A DNA stretch of 64,000 nucleotides from the NCBI RefSeq assembly GCF_042665095.1, contig NZ_JBHTBV010000001.1. One strand, 5' to 3'. Origin of the DNA: Gordonibacter pamelaeae. GTDB lineage: Bacteria; Actinomycetota; Coriobacteriia; Coriobacteriales; Eggerthellaceae. Below are positions 8,389 to 16,463 of the stretch, piece by piece (positions within the stretch are counted from its first letter, which is position 1; each line of letters opens with the position of its first letter). Made by a program: the position numbers and the translations under genes. The notes below the pieces were generated by a model. The model was given only the letters and a program-made list of their open reading frames with translations. It ran no database searches and was not told where the DNA came from.

Positions 8389-9849
8389 TTGAAGCTCGAT
8401 TACGCGCTGCTCACGGACCTGTACCAGATCACCATGGCGCAGGGGTACTGGGAAAGCGGGAAGGGCGCCACGGAGGCGTGCTTCCATATGTACTTTCGCG
8501 ATTACCCGTTCAAGGGCGGCTACGCCGTGGCCTGCGGCATGGCCCAGCTCGCCGAGCTGGTGGAGGGCTTCGCGTTCTCCGAGGAAGACCGCGCCTACCT
8601 GGCGTCGCTCGACGCGCCGGGCGGTGGAAGGCTCTTCAAGCAGGAGTTCCTGGACTACCTGGCCGGCTACCGCCTGTCCGTGGACATCGACGCGGTGCCC
8701 GAGGGCACGGTGGTGTTCCCGCACGAGCCGATCGTGCGCGTGTGCGGCCCCATCATGGACTGCCAGCTTATCGAGACGGCGCTTCTGAACTGCGTGAACT
8801 TCGAGACGCTCATCGCCACGAAGGCGGCGCGCGTGTGCCAGGCGGCCCAGGCGCCCGTGGCGGAGTTCGGCCTTCGCCGCGCCCAGGGCGCGGCAGGCGG
8901 CCTCTGGGCGAGCCGCGCCGCCGTGGTGGGCGGCTGCGCGTCCACCTCCAACGTGCTGGCCGGCAAGCTGTTCGGCATCCCCGTGTCGGGCACGCATGCG
9001 CATTCGTGGGTCATGTCGTTCCCCGACGAGATATCCGCCTTCCGCGCCTACGCCGAGGCGTTTCCGAAGAACTGCATCCTTCTCGTGGACACCTACGATG
9101 TGGCCCAGGGCGTGAGAAACGCCATCACCGTGGGGCTGGAGATGCGCGCGCGGGGCGAGCGCCTGGCCGGCATCCGCATCGACTCGGGCGACCTCGCATG
9201 GCTCGCGAAGATGGCGCGGCGCATGCTGGACCAGGCGGGGCTCTCCGATTGCGGCATCGTGCTGTCGAACGACCTGGACGAGTTCACCATCCAGTCCATC
9301 CGCGACGAGGGGGCCCAGGTGATGTCGTGGGGCGTGGGCACGAAGCTGGCCTGCGCCTACGACCAGCCCACGCTGGGCGGCGTGTACAAGCTGTCGGCCA
9401 CGCGCGAGCCGGGCGAGCGGGAGTGGACGGACCGCCTGAAGATCTCGGAGTCCGTGGGCAAGCTCACCACGCCCGGCGTGCTGGACGTGCGGCGCTACTT
9501 CTACTGCGACAACGGGCGGCTGGCCGGCGACATGGTGTTCGACGTGAACGCGCCGGGCGACCAGAGCCGCGAGGTGATCGTGGACCCCGCCGACGATCTT
9601 AGGCAGAAGAACCTTGCGGGGCTGTGCTCCAAGACGCTGCTCGAGCCGCTGGCGCGCGACGGCAGGACGGTGCTCGACGCCGCCGGGCGCGACGCGCAGG
9701 CGGCGCGCGCGCGGGCGCAGAAGGGGCTCGCGCTGCTCGACGAGAGCCAGAAGCGCATGCTGAACCCGCATACCTATCCTGTGGGCCTCGAATATGGTCT
9801 TTTTGAGCGCCGCCGCGAATTGGTTGCCCGCATGCGCGGCATCGCGTAG
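8389..9849 (+). CDS. pncB: Nicotinate phosphoribosyltransferase
   Basis: It makes nicotinate mononucleotide from nicotinate and PRPP for NAD salvage. Typical features are an N-terminus with LLTDLYQITMAQGYW, FHMYFRDYPFKGGYA, the catalytic-His region VSGTHAHSWVM, GIRIDSGDL and LSNDLDEF. The start is ambiguous: ATG 8371 has no ribosome-binding site, whereas TTG 8389 has GAGGAGG 5 bases upstream and matches where the family begins, so TTG 8389 (486 aa) is preferred. It seems to be monocistronic or the end of the ricT unit. Confidence 0.92.
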   Translation: MKLDYALLTDLYQITMAQGYWESGKGATEACFHMYFRDYPFKGGYAVACGMAQLAELVEGFAFSEEDRAYLASLDAPGGGRLFKQEFLDYLAGYRLSVDIDAVPEGTVVFPHEPIVRVCGPIMDCQLIETALLNCVNFETLIATKAARVCQAAQAPVAEFGLRRAQGAAGGLWASRAAVVGGCASTSNVLAGKLFGIPVSGTHAHSWVMSFPDEISAFRAYAEAFPKNCILLVDTYDVAQGVRNAITVGLEMRARGERLAGIRIDSGDLAWLAKMARRMLDQAGLSDCGIVLSNDLDEFTIQSIRDEGAQVMSWGVGTKLACAYDQPTLGGVYKLSATREPGEREWTDRLKISESVGKLTTPGVLDVRRYFYCDNGRLAGDMVFDVNAPGDQSREVIVDPADDLRQKNLAGLCSKTLLEPLARDGRTVLDAAGRDAQAARARAQKGLALLDESQKRMLNPHTYPVGLEYGLFERRRELVARMRGIA

Positions 9850-9906
9850 TTTAATGGGAGAACGATAACCTCGCGCCCCGTGCGCCCTAGCCCAAGGTAA
9901 CGTGCC

Positions 9907-10809
9907 ATGATCAAGATACTCACCGATTCGGTCGCCTCCATCCCCGCCGACGCTGCGCGGGAGGCGGGCATCGACGTCATAACGCTCTACGTGAACCGCG
10001 ACGGCCGCGAGCTGGCCGATGCGGACATGGACCTGGACGCGTTCTACGCGGACATCTACGATATGGTCGACAACATCCCCACGTCGAGCCAGCCCTCGCA
10101 GGCTGCGTTGGAAGCGGTGTTCGAGGAGGTCGCGCAGGCAGGCGACGAGGTGCTGGGCGTGTTCATCTCCACGGGCCTCTCGGGCGCCTACGAGGGCGCG
10201 GTGCGCGCCGCGCGCGCCGTGGCCGCCCGCAACATCGGCTTCTCCTACGCGCTCGTGGACTCCAGCTCGTGCGGCTACGACGAGGCGTGGCCGGTGTTCG
10301 ACGCCGTGGCCGCCCGCGCGGCCGGCGAGGACCTGGAGGGCTGCACGCGCGCCGTGCTGAAGGGCATCGAGTCCACGCGCTTCTTGTTCACGCCCGAGAC
10401 GCTTACGTTCCTTCAGAAGGGCGGGCGCATCGGCAACGCGGCGGCGCTTCTGGGCAACCTCATACAGCTCTCGCCCGTGCTCACGGTGAGCGACGGCAAG
10501 GCCACAACCCTCGCGAAGGTGCGCACGCGCAAGAAGGCACTGGAGAAGATATTGGCCACGTTCAAGGACGACGTGGAGAAGCACGGGCTGAAGAACGTGG
10601 TGGTGCACTACATCGGCGACAAGACGCCGGCCGTGGCGTGGGCCCACGAGGTGGTGGAGCCGCTCTTGGGCCGCACGGTGCCGGTGCTGCCCGTGAGCCC
10701 CGTCATCGGCCTGCACGTGGGGCCGGCGGTGGGCATCGCCTACGAGTGCGCGAGCGCGCTGGCCGGCAAGCTCACGGCCCCGGTGCAGGCGCGCCTGTGC
10801 ACGTCGTGA
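9907..10809 (+). CDS. DegV family fatty-acid-binding protein (first of two)
   Basis: 300 aa. DegV/FakB proteins bind a fatty acid and present it to the kinase FakA. Visible features are ILTDSVASIPADAAREAGI at the N-terminus, the substrate-binding TSSQPSQAALEAVFEEV, FISTGLSGAYEGA, and FLQKGGRIGNAAALLG. The homologous gene at 10866 is next on the same strand. No DhaK-like FakA gene is in the window. Confidence 0.9.
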   Translation: MIKILTDSVASIPADAAREAGIDVITLYVNRDGRELADADMDLDAFYADIYDMVDNIPTSSQPSQAALEAVFEEVAQAGDEVLGVFISTGLSGAYEGAVRAARAVAARNIGFSYALVDSSSCGYDEAWPVFDAVAARAAGEDLEGCTRAVLKGIESTRFLFTPETLTFLQKGGRIGNAAALLGNLIQLSPVLTVSDGKATTLAKVRTRKKALEKILATFKDDVEKHGLKNVVVHYIGDKTPAVAWAHEVVEPLLGRTVPVLPVSPVIGLHVGPAVGIAYECASALAGKLTAPVQARLCTS

Positions 10810-10865
10810 GCGTGCCGGCCCGCCCGATGGACGAAACCGTATTCGACAAGGAGGCCGACGCCCCT

Positions 10866-11792
10866 ATGCCGCATTCCTGCAACCTTATCATCGACTCGTG
10901 CTGTGACCTGCCGTTCGAGACAGTCGACCGCGACGGGGTGGAGCTCATCGAGTTCCCCTACGTCATGAGCGACGGGGAGCACGCCGACGACCTGTACCGC
11001 GCATCGAGCGCCCACGACTTCTACCAGGCCATGCGCGACGGTGAGGAGCCCACCACGGCGCAGGTGCCCGTGCCGGTGTTCCGCGCAGCCTTCGAGCGAG
11101 CCGTCGAGAGCGGCGTGCCCACCGTGTACCTGAGCTTTTCAAGCGGGCTGTCCGGCAGCTTCGACGCGGCCGTGCTCGTGCACGGCCAGATCATGGCCGA
11201 GCATCCCGATGCGGAGCTCTACCTGGTGGACACGCACCTGGCCTCGGTGGCGGAGGGGTTGCTGGTGCACGAGGCGCTGCGCCAGCGCGACAAGGGCCTG
11301 ACGGCGCGCGAGCTGGCCCAATGGGCCGAGGAAGCCCGCTACTTCGTAGACGCCGAGTTCATGGTGGAGGACCTGGATGCGCTGCGGCGCGGCGGGCGCA
11401 TCCCGGGCTCGGTGGCCTATGCGGGTTCCAAGCTGGACGTGAAGCCCATGCTCACCATCGCGCCGGACGGCAAGCTGTCGCTGGCGGGCGTGGCGCGCGG
11501 CCGCAAGAAGGGCATCAAGCAGCTGGCCGAGTACTACCAGAAGCGCGTGGCGGAGAGCGTTCCCGGCCAGTGCGTGGTGGTGGCGGGCGCCGACTGCCCG
11601 AAGGACGTGGGGCGCCTCAAAGAGGCTCTGGGCAAGGTGGACGACTCCATCCTGTTCTTGGAGAGCAGCATAGGGCCCGTCATCGGCTCGCATGTGGGGC
11701 CGGGCATGATAGCCGTCGTGTTCTGGGGCGGCGACAAGCGCGAGGACATGTCGGTGGCCGACCGCATAGCGCGCAAGGTCAAGCAGGGATAG
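10866..11792 (+). CDS. DegV family protein (second of two)
   Basis: 308 aa, paralogous in architecture to the preceding protein: NLIIDSCCDLPFETVDRDG, TAQVPVPVFRAAFE in place of the TSSQPS motif, YLSFSSGLSGSFDAA, and ALRRGGRIPGSVAYAGS. The conserved TS-x-PS motif is altered to TAQVPV, so ligand specificity may differ. ATG 10866 has AAGGAGG 11 bases upstream; an in-frame ATG at 10828 is possible but has no ribosome-binding site. Confidence 0.88.
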   Translation: MPHSCNLIIDSCCDLPFETVDRDGVELIEFPYVMSDGEHADDLYRASSAHDFYQAMRDGEEPTTAQVPVPVFRAAFERAVESGVPTVYLSFSSGLSGSFDAAVLVHGQIMAEHPDAELYLVDTHLASVAEGLLVHEALRQRDKGLTARELAQWAEEARYFVDAEFMVEDLDALRRGGRIPGSVAYAGSKLDVKPMLTIAPDGKLSLAGVARGRKKGIKQLAEYYQKRVAESVPGQCVVVAGADCPKDVGRLKEALGKVDDSILFLESSIGPVIGSHVGPGMIAVVFWGGDKREDMSVADRIARKVKQG

Positions 11793-11851
11793 GCGCCGCC
11801 GAGGCGCGCGGCACGCATTCGAGAAACGACGCCCGGAAAGGGGCTGCTCTT

Positions 11852-12814
11852 ATGGACAAGCGGTATGCATTTATCGGGAACGAAGCGGTGGGCGACGTGG
11901 TGCGAGAGCGCCTGGACGCGGCAGGCTGGACGCGCACGGCCGACGTGGCGAGCGCCGGCATGGTGGTAACGTACTGCACGTCCCAGACGGCGCTTGAGGA
12001 CGCGTACTTCGACGAGAACGGCATCGTGCAGGCGGCGTCGCCGAATACGGTGCTCATCGACCTGTCGGCCTCGACGCCGAGCTTCGCGCGAGAGCTGAAC
12101 GCCGTGGCCATCGTGAGCGATTTGGCGGCCGTGGAGGCGCCGCTCGTGGTGGCCGACCCGATGCTGTCCGACGCCCTCTCCGACCGCGACAACCTTATGT
12201 GCCTGGTGGGGGGCGAGGAGGACGACGTGGAGGCGGCGCGCCCCGTGCTGGACGCGCTCGTGGGCACCGTGCAGGAGACGGGCGGATCGGGGTCGGCCCA
12301 GCTGGCGCGCGCAGCTTACACGCTGCAGACGTCGGCGCAGATCATGTCGGCTATCGAGGCCGACGCGCTCTACCGCGCCGTGCAGCGATCGTCCGCCGCG
12401 TTCGGCGCCACGTTCGGGCGCGCGGGCGCCACGACGCCCGAGGCCGAGCAGGTGCTCGCGGCCGTGAACGCCGGGCGCTTCGACGGCGCGTATACCGTGG
12501 AGATGCTCATGTCCGAGCTGTCGGCCGCGCTCATGGCCGCCGACGACGTGGACCTCATCCTGCCGCAGGCCGAGGCGTGCCTGCACCTGCTGGAGCTTTT
12601 GGCCGTGATCGGCGGCGCCGACAAGGCGCCCTCGGCACTGGCCCTCGTGTACGGAGAGGAGGCGGCCTGCGCCGAAAACGGCTTGGATTGGACGCGCGCC
12701 GAGCAGGCCTACGCCTCCGAGGAGGCGGGGGAGGACTACGACTATGACGACGACGGCGGCGACGGCGACGGTGGCGACTTCCCCGGTGGCTTCGGAGCGT
12801 ATTCGGCGAATTGA
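11852..12814 (+). CDS. NAD(P)-binding 3-hydroxyisobutyrate dehydrogenase-like protein with acidic tail
   Basis: 320 aa. The order of elements resembles beta-hydroxyacid dehydrogenases: an N-terminal nucleotide-binding strand (FIGNEAVGD, a degenerate GxGxxG), LIDLSASTPSFARE (family DxSTxxP), VEAPLVVADPML, and an alpha-helical C-terminal domain. The catalytic Lys region of the family is hard to see (GSGSAQLARAAYTL takes the place of GxGxxxKxxNN), so enzymatic activity is uncertain. The last 30 residues are very rich in Asp, Glu and Gly. Function unknown. Confidence 0.7.
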   Translation: MDKRYAFIGNEAVGDVVRERLDAAGWTRTADVASAGMVVTYCTSQTALEDAYFDENGIVQAASPNTVLIDLSASTPSFARELNAVAIVSDLAAVEAPLVVADPMLSDALSDRDNLMCLVGGEEDDVEAARPVLDALVGTVQETGGSGSAQLARAAYTLQTSAQIMSAIEADALYRAVQRSSAAFGATFGRAGATTPEAEQVLAAVNAGRFDGAYTVEMLMSELSAALMAADDVDLILPQAEACLHLLELLAVIGGADKAPSALALVYGEEAACAENGLDWTRAEQAYASEEAGEDYDYDDDGGDGDGGDFPGGFGAYSAN

Positions 12815-12856
12815 GCTCAGCCGTTCTGACGAGCGACGGAACGGGCCGACGCTACG

Positions 12857-12953
12857 GGCCGCCCTCGTACCCGATCTCCGCTCCTTCTCGCTTGCGCCTC
12901 GCGAGAAGCACGTGCGGCCGCGATACGGGTTGACCTTGGGCGCGAGGACGGCC
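12857..12953. repeat. Nested imperfect hairpin, about 97 bp, between genes
   Basis: The outer arms 12857-12867 and 12943-12953 pair with one mismatch. An inner stem CTTCTCGC (12884-12891) pairs with GCGAGAAG (12901-12908). It resembles in size and context the long hairpin at 52770-52862, and both are preceded by GACGCT(A/G)CGG. It may be a terminator or a dispersed palindromic element. Confidence 0.45.
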
Positions 12954-12982
12954 CTCGCTGACTGATTTGGACCGGTGGGGAT

Positions 12983-13933
12983 ATGAAGCACAACCTTTCA
13001 ACCTCCTGCGACCTCTGCCCTCGCCGGTGCGGGGCGGATCGTGCGGCGGGGGAGCGCGGGGTTTGCGGGGCCGACGATGCGCTCGTGGTGGCACGGGCGG
13101 CGCTGCACTTCTGGGAGGAGCCTCCCATCAGCGGCAGCCGTGGCAGCGGCACCGTGTTCTTCGCGCACTGCCCCCTACACTGCTGCTACTGCCAGAACGC
13201 CGTGATAGCCGCTGGCGAGGCGGGGCGCGCCGTAAACGTGGACCGGCTGGCGGAGATGCTCTTGGAGCTGGAGGCGCAGGGCGCGCTGAACGTCAACCTC
13301 GTCACGCCCACGCACTACGCCCCGCAGGCGCGCGCCGCCGTGGCGCGGGCGCGTGGGCGGGGGCTGGCGCTTCCCGTGGTGTGGAACACCTCGGGCTACG
13401 AGACGGTGGCGGCCGTGCAGGCGAACGCAGGTACCGTGGATGTGTACCTCGCCGACTTCAAGTACGCCGATCCCTTGCTGGCGGTGCGTTACTCGAAGGC
13501 GCCGGACTACCCGGATGCAACGCTGGCCGCCCTTGGCGAGATGGTGCGCCAGACCGGCGCCCCGGAGTTCGACGAGGTGGACGGGGATCCGCGCCTCGTT
13601 CGCGGGACGGTGGTGCGCCACCTCATGCTGCCGGGAGCCCTCGAGGACTCGAAGCGCGTCGTGCGCCTCGTGCACGAGCGCTTCGGCGACGACGTGCTGC
13701 TGTCGCTGATGAACCAGTACACGCCGGTTCTGGCCGATGCGGCCGCCGCGGGCGACGAGCGCGCCGCGGCGGCGCTGCACCGCTGCCCAGAGCTTGCCCG
13801 GCGCGTCCCGGACGAGGACTACGAGCGCCTGCTGGACTACGCCGATGCGCTGGGTGTGGAGGACTACTTCTGGCAGGAGGGCGGCGCGGCCGAGGAGAGC
13901 TTCATCCCCCCGTTCGACCTGACGGGGGTGTAG
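12983..13933 (+). CDS. Radical SAM protein (pyruvate-formate-lyase activating enzyme-like, COG1313 type)
   Basis: 316 aa. The radical SAM cluster motif is CPLHCCYC (Cys 63, 67, 70, form CxxxCxxC). An N-terminal Cys set (CDLCPRRC and VCG, Cys 9, 12, 16, 28) may hold a second metal site. Later family features are VNLVTPTHYAP, VVWNTSGYE, VDVYLADFKYAD and LLSLMNQYTPV. The family is annotated as putative PFL-activating enzyme, but no glycyl-radical enzyme is adjacent, so the target is unknown. ATG 12983 is preceded by the weak GGTGGGGATAT. Confidence 0.88.
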   Translation: MKHNLSTSCDLCPRRCGADRAAGERGVCGADDALVVARAALHFWEEPPISGSRGSGTVFFAHCPLHCCYCQNAVIAAGEAGRAVNVDRLAEMLLELEAQGALNVNLVTPTHYAPQARAAVARARGRGLALPVVWNTSGYETVAAVQANAGTVDVYLADFKYADPLLAVRYSKAPDYPDATLAALGEMVRQTGAPEFDEVDGDPRLVRGTVVRHLMLPGALEDSKRVVRLVHERFGDDVLLSLMNQYTPVLADAAAAGDERAAAALHRCPELARRVPDEDYERLLDYADALGVEDYFWQEGGAAEESFIPPFDLTGV

Positions 13934-14021
13934 GGGAGACGGCCACAACAAGGCGCGCGGGGAACGTGCGCTCCGCCGACGCCATCGCGCCGGTTCGACA
14001 AGGACGTGGCGTGCGAATGGC

Positions 14022-14059
14022 GCGGCCGAAGATGTTCGTTTTCGCATGTCTTCGGCCGC
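14022..14059. terminator. Hairpin between convergent genes
   Basis: GCGGCCGAAGA (14022-14032) pairs perfectly with TCTTCGGCCGC (14049-14059). A third copy of the core, GGCCGAAGACATGCGG, follows at about 14070 and could compete for pairing. It sits between the radical SAM gene and the convergent DUF362 gene, so it can serve both. Confidence 0.6.
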
Positions 14060-14111
14060 CCTTGGGAGGGGCCGAAGACATGCGGAGGCAGCGGGTGAAA
14101 TAGCCCCTATC

Positions 14112-15241
14112 TCACATCCTCACCAGCTCGTACTTCCGCGTTCCCAGGCCGATCTTCTCGGCGTGCTCTAGGCAGGTGCGCCATTCCGACTCGGGGGTGG
14201 AGTTGGCGAAATGGTCGCCCGAGGGCTCGAAGCCGGGCGTGGCCAGGTTGTCCGAGAGCTTGCTGCCGGGGAGGGGGGAGGCGGCCAGACAGGCGTCGAC
14301 GCAGGCCTGGTCGAGGGCGAGCGGGTCCATGGAGGCGAACATTCCCAGGTTCGGCAGGATGGGGGCGTCGTTCTCGGCGTGGCAGTCGCAATGGGGCGAC
14401 ACGTCCACCACGAGCGAAACGTGGAGCTGCGGCCGGCCGTCCACGACGGCCTTCGCGTACTCGGCCATGCGGCGGTTGAGGTCGGCGTTGGCGGCGTCCT
14501 GCGCGAAGTCGATGGCGTCGAAGTTGCAGGCGCCCAGGCAGCGCCCGCACCCTACGCAACGTTCCTTGTCCACGCCCATCTTCCGGGCGGCCTCGTCGAA
14601 CACGAGGCCGCCGTTCGCGCATTCGGGCAGGCACTTCTTGCAGCCGCGGCACTTCTCCCCGTCGATGTCGGGCTGGCCGTTGCTGTGCTGCTCGGTCTTG
14701 CCGGCGCGCGAGCCGCAGCCCATGCCGATGTTCTTGATGGCGCCGCCGAACCCGGTGAGCTCGTGGCCCTTGAAGTGCGTGAGGCTCACGAACACGTCGG
14801 CGTCCATGACGGCGCGGCCGATCTTCGCCGCCTTCACGTACTCGCCGCCTGCCACCGGCACCTCCACGTCGTCGGTGCCCTTCAGGCCGTCGCCGATGAG
14901 GATGGGGCAGCCCGCCGTGAGCGGCGTGAAGCCGTTCTCCCATGCGCATTCCAGGTGCTCGAGGGCGTTCTTGCGGCTGCCGGGTACATGGTGTTGCAGT
15001 CGGTGAGGAACGGCTTGCCGCCGAGCTCCTTCACCACGTCCACGAGGGCGCGTGCGTAGTTCGGGCGCAGGTAGCTCACGTTGCCCAGCTCGCCGAAGTG
15101 CAGCTTGATGGCCACGAACTTGCCTTCGAGGTCCAGGTCGGCTATGCCCGCACGGCGGACGAGCTTCTTCAGCTTCGTGGGCAGCCCGTCGCCGAACGCC
15201 TGCGTGCGGAAGTCTGTGAAGTACACCTTTGCCGTTTCCAT
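14112..15241 (-). pseudogene. DUF362 domain 4Fe-4S protein, disrupted by a one-base frameshift
   Basis: The N-terminal part starts METAKVYFTDF (ATG at 15241, with GAAGGAGG upstream on this strand) and is in frame as far as FLTDCNTMYP. The frame is then lost near 14979-14984, and the family sequence resumes one base off as ALEHLECAWENGF...GDGLKGTDDVEV. It continues to the end with two ferredoxin motifs (CRGCKKCLPEC and CVGCGRCLGAC). Restoring one G on the minus strand, in the run after the CCG codon, rebuilds a continuous protein of about 376 aa. Either a recent inactivating deletion or a sequencing error in a GC run. The family is a ferredoxin-like protein of unknown role. Confidence 0.85.
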
Positions 15242-15300
15242 GTTCCCTCCTTCTCGAGGTTGTGTCAAAAGCTCCGCCTTGTCGCCCTGCCGGGCTGAAC

Positions 15301-15377
15301 GTAGGGCAAGGGCCTTGCCCTTGCCGATGATCGGGACCGTCCCGCAGGTTGTGGCAAGGGCAGGGCCCTTGCCCTAC
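15301..15377. repeat. 25-bp inverted repeat with self-complementary arms
   Basis: Arms 15301-15325 and 15353-15377 are reverse complements with one mismatch and a 27-bp spacer. Each arm is itself nearly palindromic (GGGCAAG...CTTGCCC), so a cruciform or alternative hairpins are possible. It lies between two minus-strand genes and may terminate the upstream DNA-repair operon or be a REP-like element. Confidence 0.6.
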
Positions 15378-15497
15378 GGGGCGGCCCCTGGCGGGCTTGG
15401 GCCTCGGAGCTTTTAAAACGCCTCCCGTGCGGTTCTCTCGTCGGGTCTCATGATAGCGGTTCGCGGGTTCTGGGGAAACTCGCGAACCGCCTCTCCC

Positions 15498-16463
15498 TCA
15501 ACCGCGCCAGAGGCGCTCGGTTCGCAGGGAGGCGGCGCGGGCCAGCTCGGTACCGGGGAGATCCTCGTGCATCTCCAGGATGTTCTTCCAGAGGCGCTTG
15601 GGCATGAACTGGCGGCGGAGCTCCGGGTTGTAGCGGGCCTCCACGGCGACGGTGCGGTAGAAGCGCTTCCAAGCTGCCTGCATGAGGTTCTCCTCCGCGG
15701 CGCGGTCGGGCACGTCCAGCTCGTCGGTGCGCACGAGGTACCAGTCGCGCCCCTCGTAGACGCCTGCCAGGTGGTGCACCTCGTCGTAGATGATGAAGGG
15801 CTGCGTGTTGAAGCGGCCGGCGAACCAGTCCATGAGCAGCGGCACCACCGAGGCCTTCGGGTTGCAGCGCGCGAGCCACACGCCGTTCTCCAGGTGCTCG
15901 AAGCGCAGGAACTGCACCATGTGGTGGCGCTCGTTGCCCACGGAGCGCACGAGGCGGTGCAGGGGCTCCACGGCAGGGTGGGCGAGGTCGTTCAGCACGC
16001 TGCCGCGCGCCTTTCCCGAGCAGCCGAGGGAATCGGTCGGCTGCGACGAGGCCATGGGGCCGCTGCACGATCCGCGCCGGCGGCATCCCGTGCAGTCGTG
16101 CGGGCGCTTGGCCGCCATGGCGTAGCGCACGAAGCGGTAGACAACGGTGCCGGCACTCGGGTCGTCCGAGAGCGAGGCGCGCATGACGGCGTCGTAGGCG
16201 GCGTGGCCGCAGACGCGCTTGATGCCGCGCTGGACGCGCACGGCGCGCTCCATGTCCGTCTCCACGAAGCGCACCGTCTGCCCGAGGCGTGGCTGGAGCG
16301 CGGCCTGCGCCGTGACGTCCTGCGGGTCCTCGCGGCGCACGTACGCCTCGAACACGGCCGACAGCAGGCCTTCCAGCGTCCCGTCGTAGGCGTAGGCCAC
16401 GTCGGGGAGCGGCTCTTCCGGCGTTATGGGCGTGCTGCCGGCTTCGGCCATGTCGCCGCTCAT
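15498..16463 (-). CDS. DUF4130 (TIGR03915-type) putative DNA metabolism protein
   Basis: 321 aa. It begins with YAYDGTLEGLLSAVFEAY, the family signature, and contains RFLRFEHLENGVWLARCNPK, DWFAGRF, FIIYDEVHHLAGVY and a C-terminal FYRTVAVEARYNPELRRQFMP motif. This family is almost always paired with the radical SAM protein encoded immediately upstream, and the two genes overlap by ATGA (16460-16463). In related proteins a C-terminal uracil-DNA-glycosylase domain may be fused; here it is absent. Role in DNA repair or modification is inferred from pairing and from the LexA-like promoter. Confidence 0.85.
   Translation of the reverse strand: MSGDMAEAGSTPITPEEPLPDVAYAYDGTLEGLLSAVFEAYVRREDPQDVTAQAALQPRLGQTVRFVETDMERAVRVQRGIKRVCGHAAYDAVMRASLSDDPSAGTVVYRFVRYAMAAKRPHDCTGCRRRGSCSGPMASSQPTDSLGCSGKARGSVLNDLAHPAVEPLHRLVRSVGNERHHMVQFLRFEHLENGVWLARCNPKASVVPLLMDWFAGRFNTQPFIIYDEVHHLAGVYEGRDWYLVRTDELDVPDRAAEENLMQAAWKRFYRTVAVEARYNPELRRQFMPKRLWKNILEMHEDLPGTELARAASLRTERLWRG

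Noticed and set aside
4140..10716. Very long open frames on the minus strand opposite tmk, holB, ricT and degV
   Set aside because: They are opposite well-supported genes, are Arg/Ala/His-rich as expected from antisense reading of high-GC codons, and show no family motifs or ribosome-binding sites.
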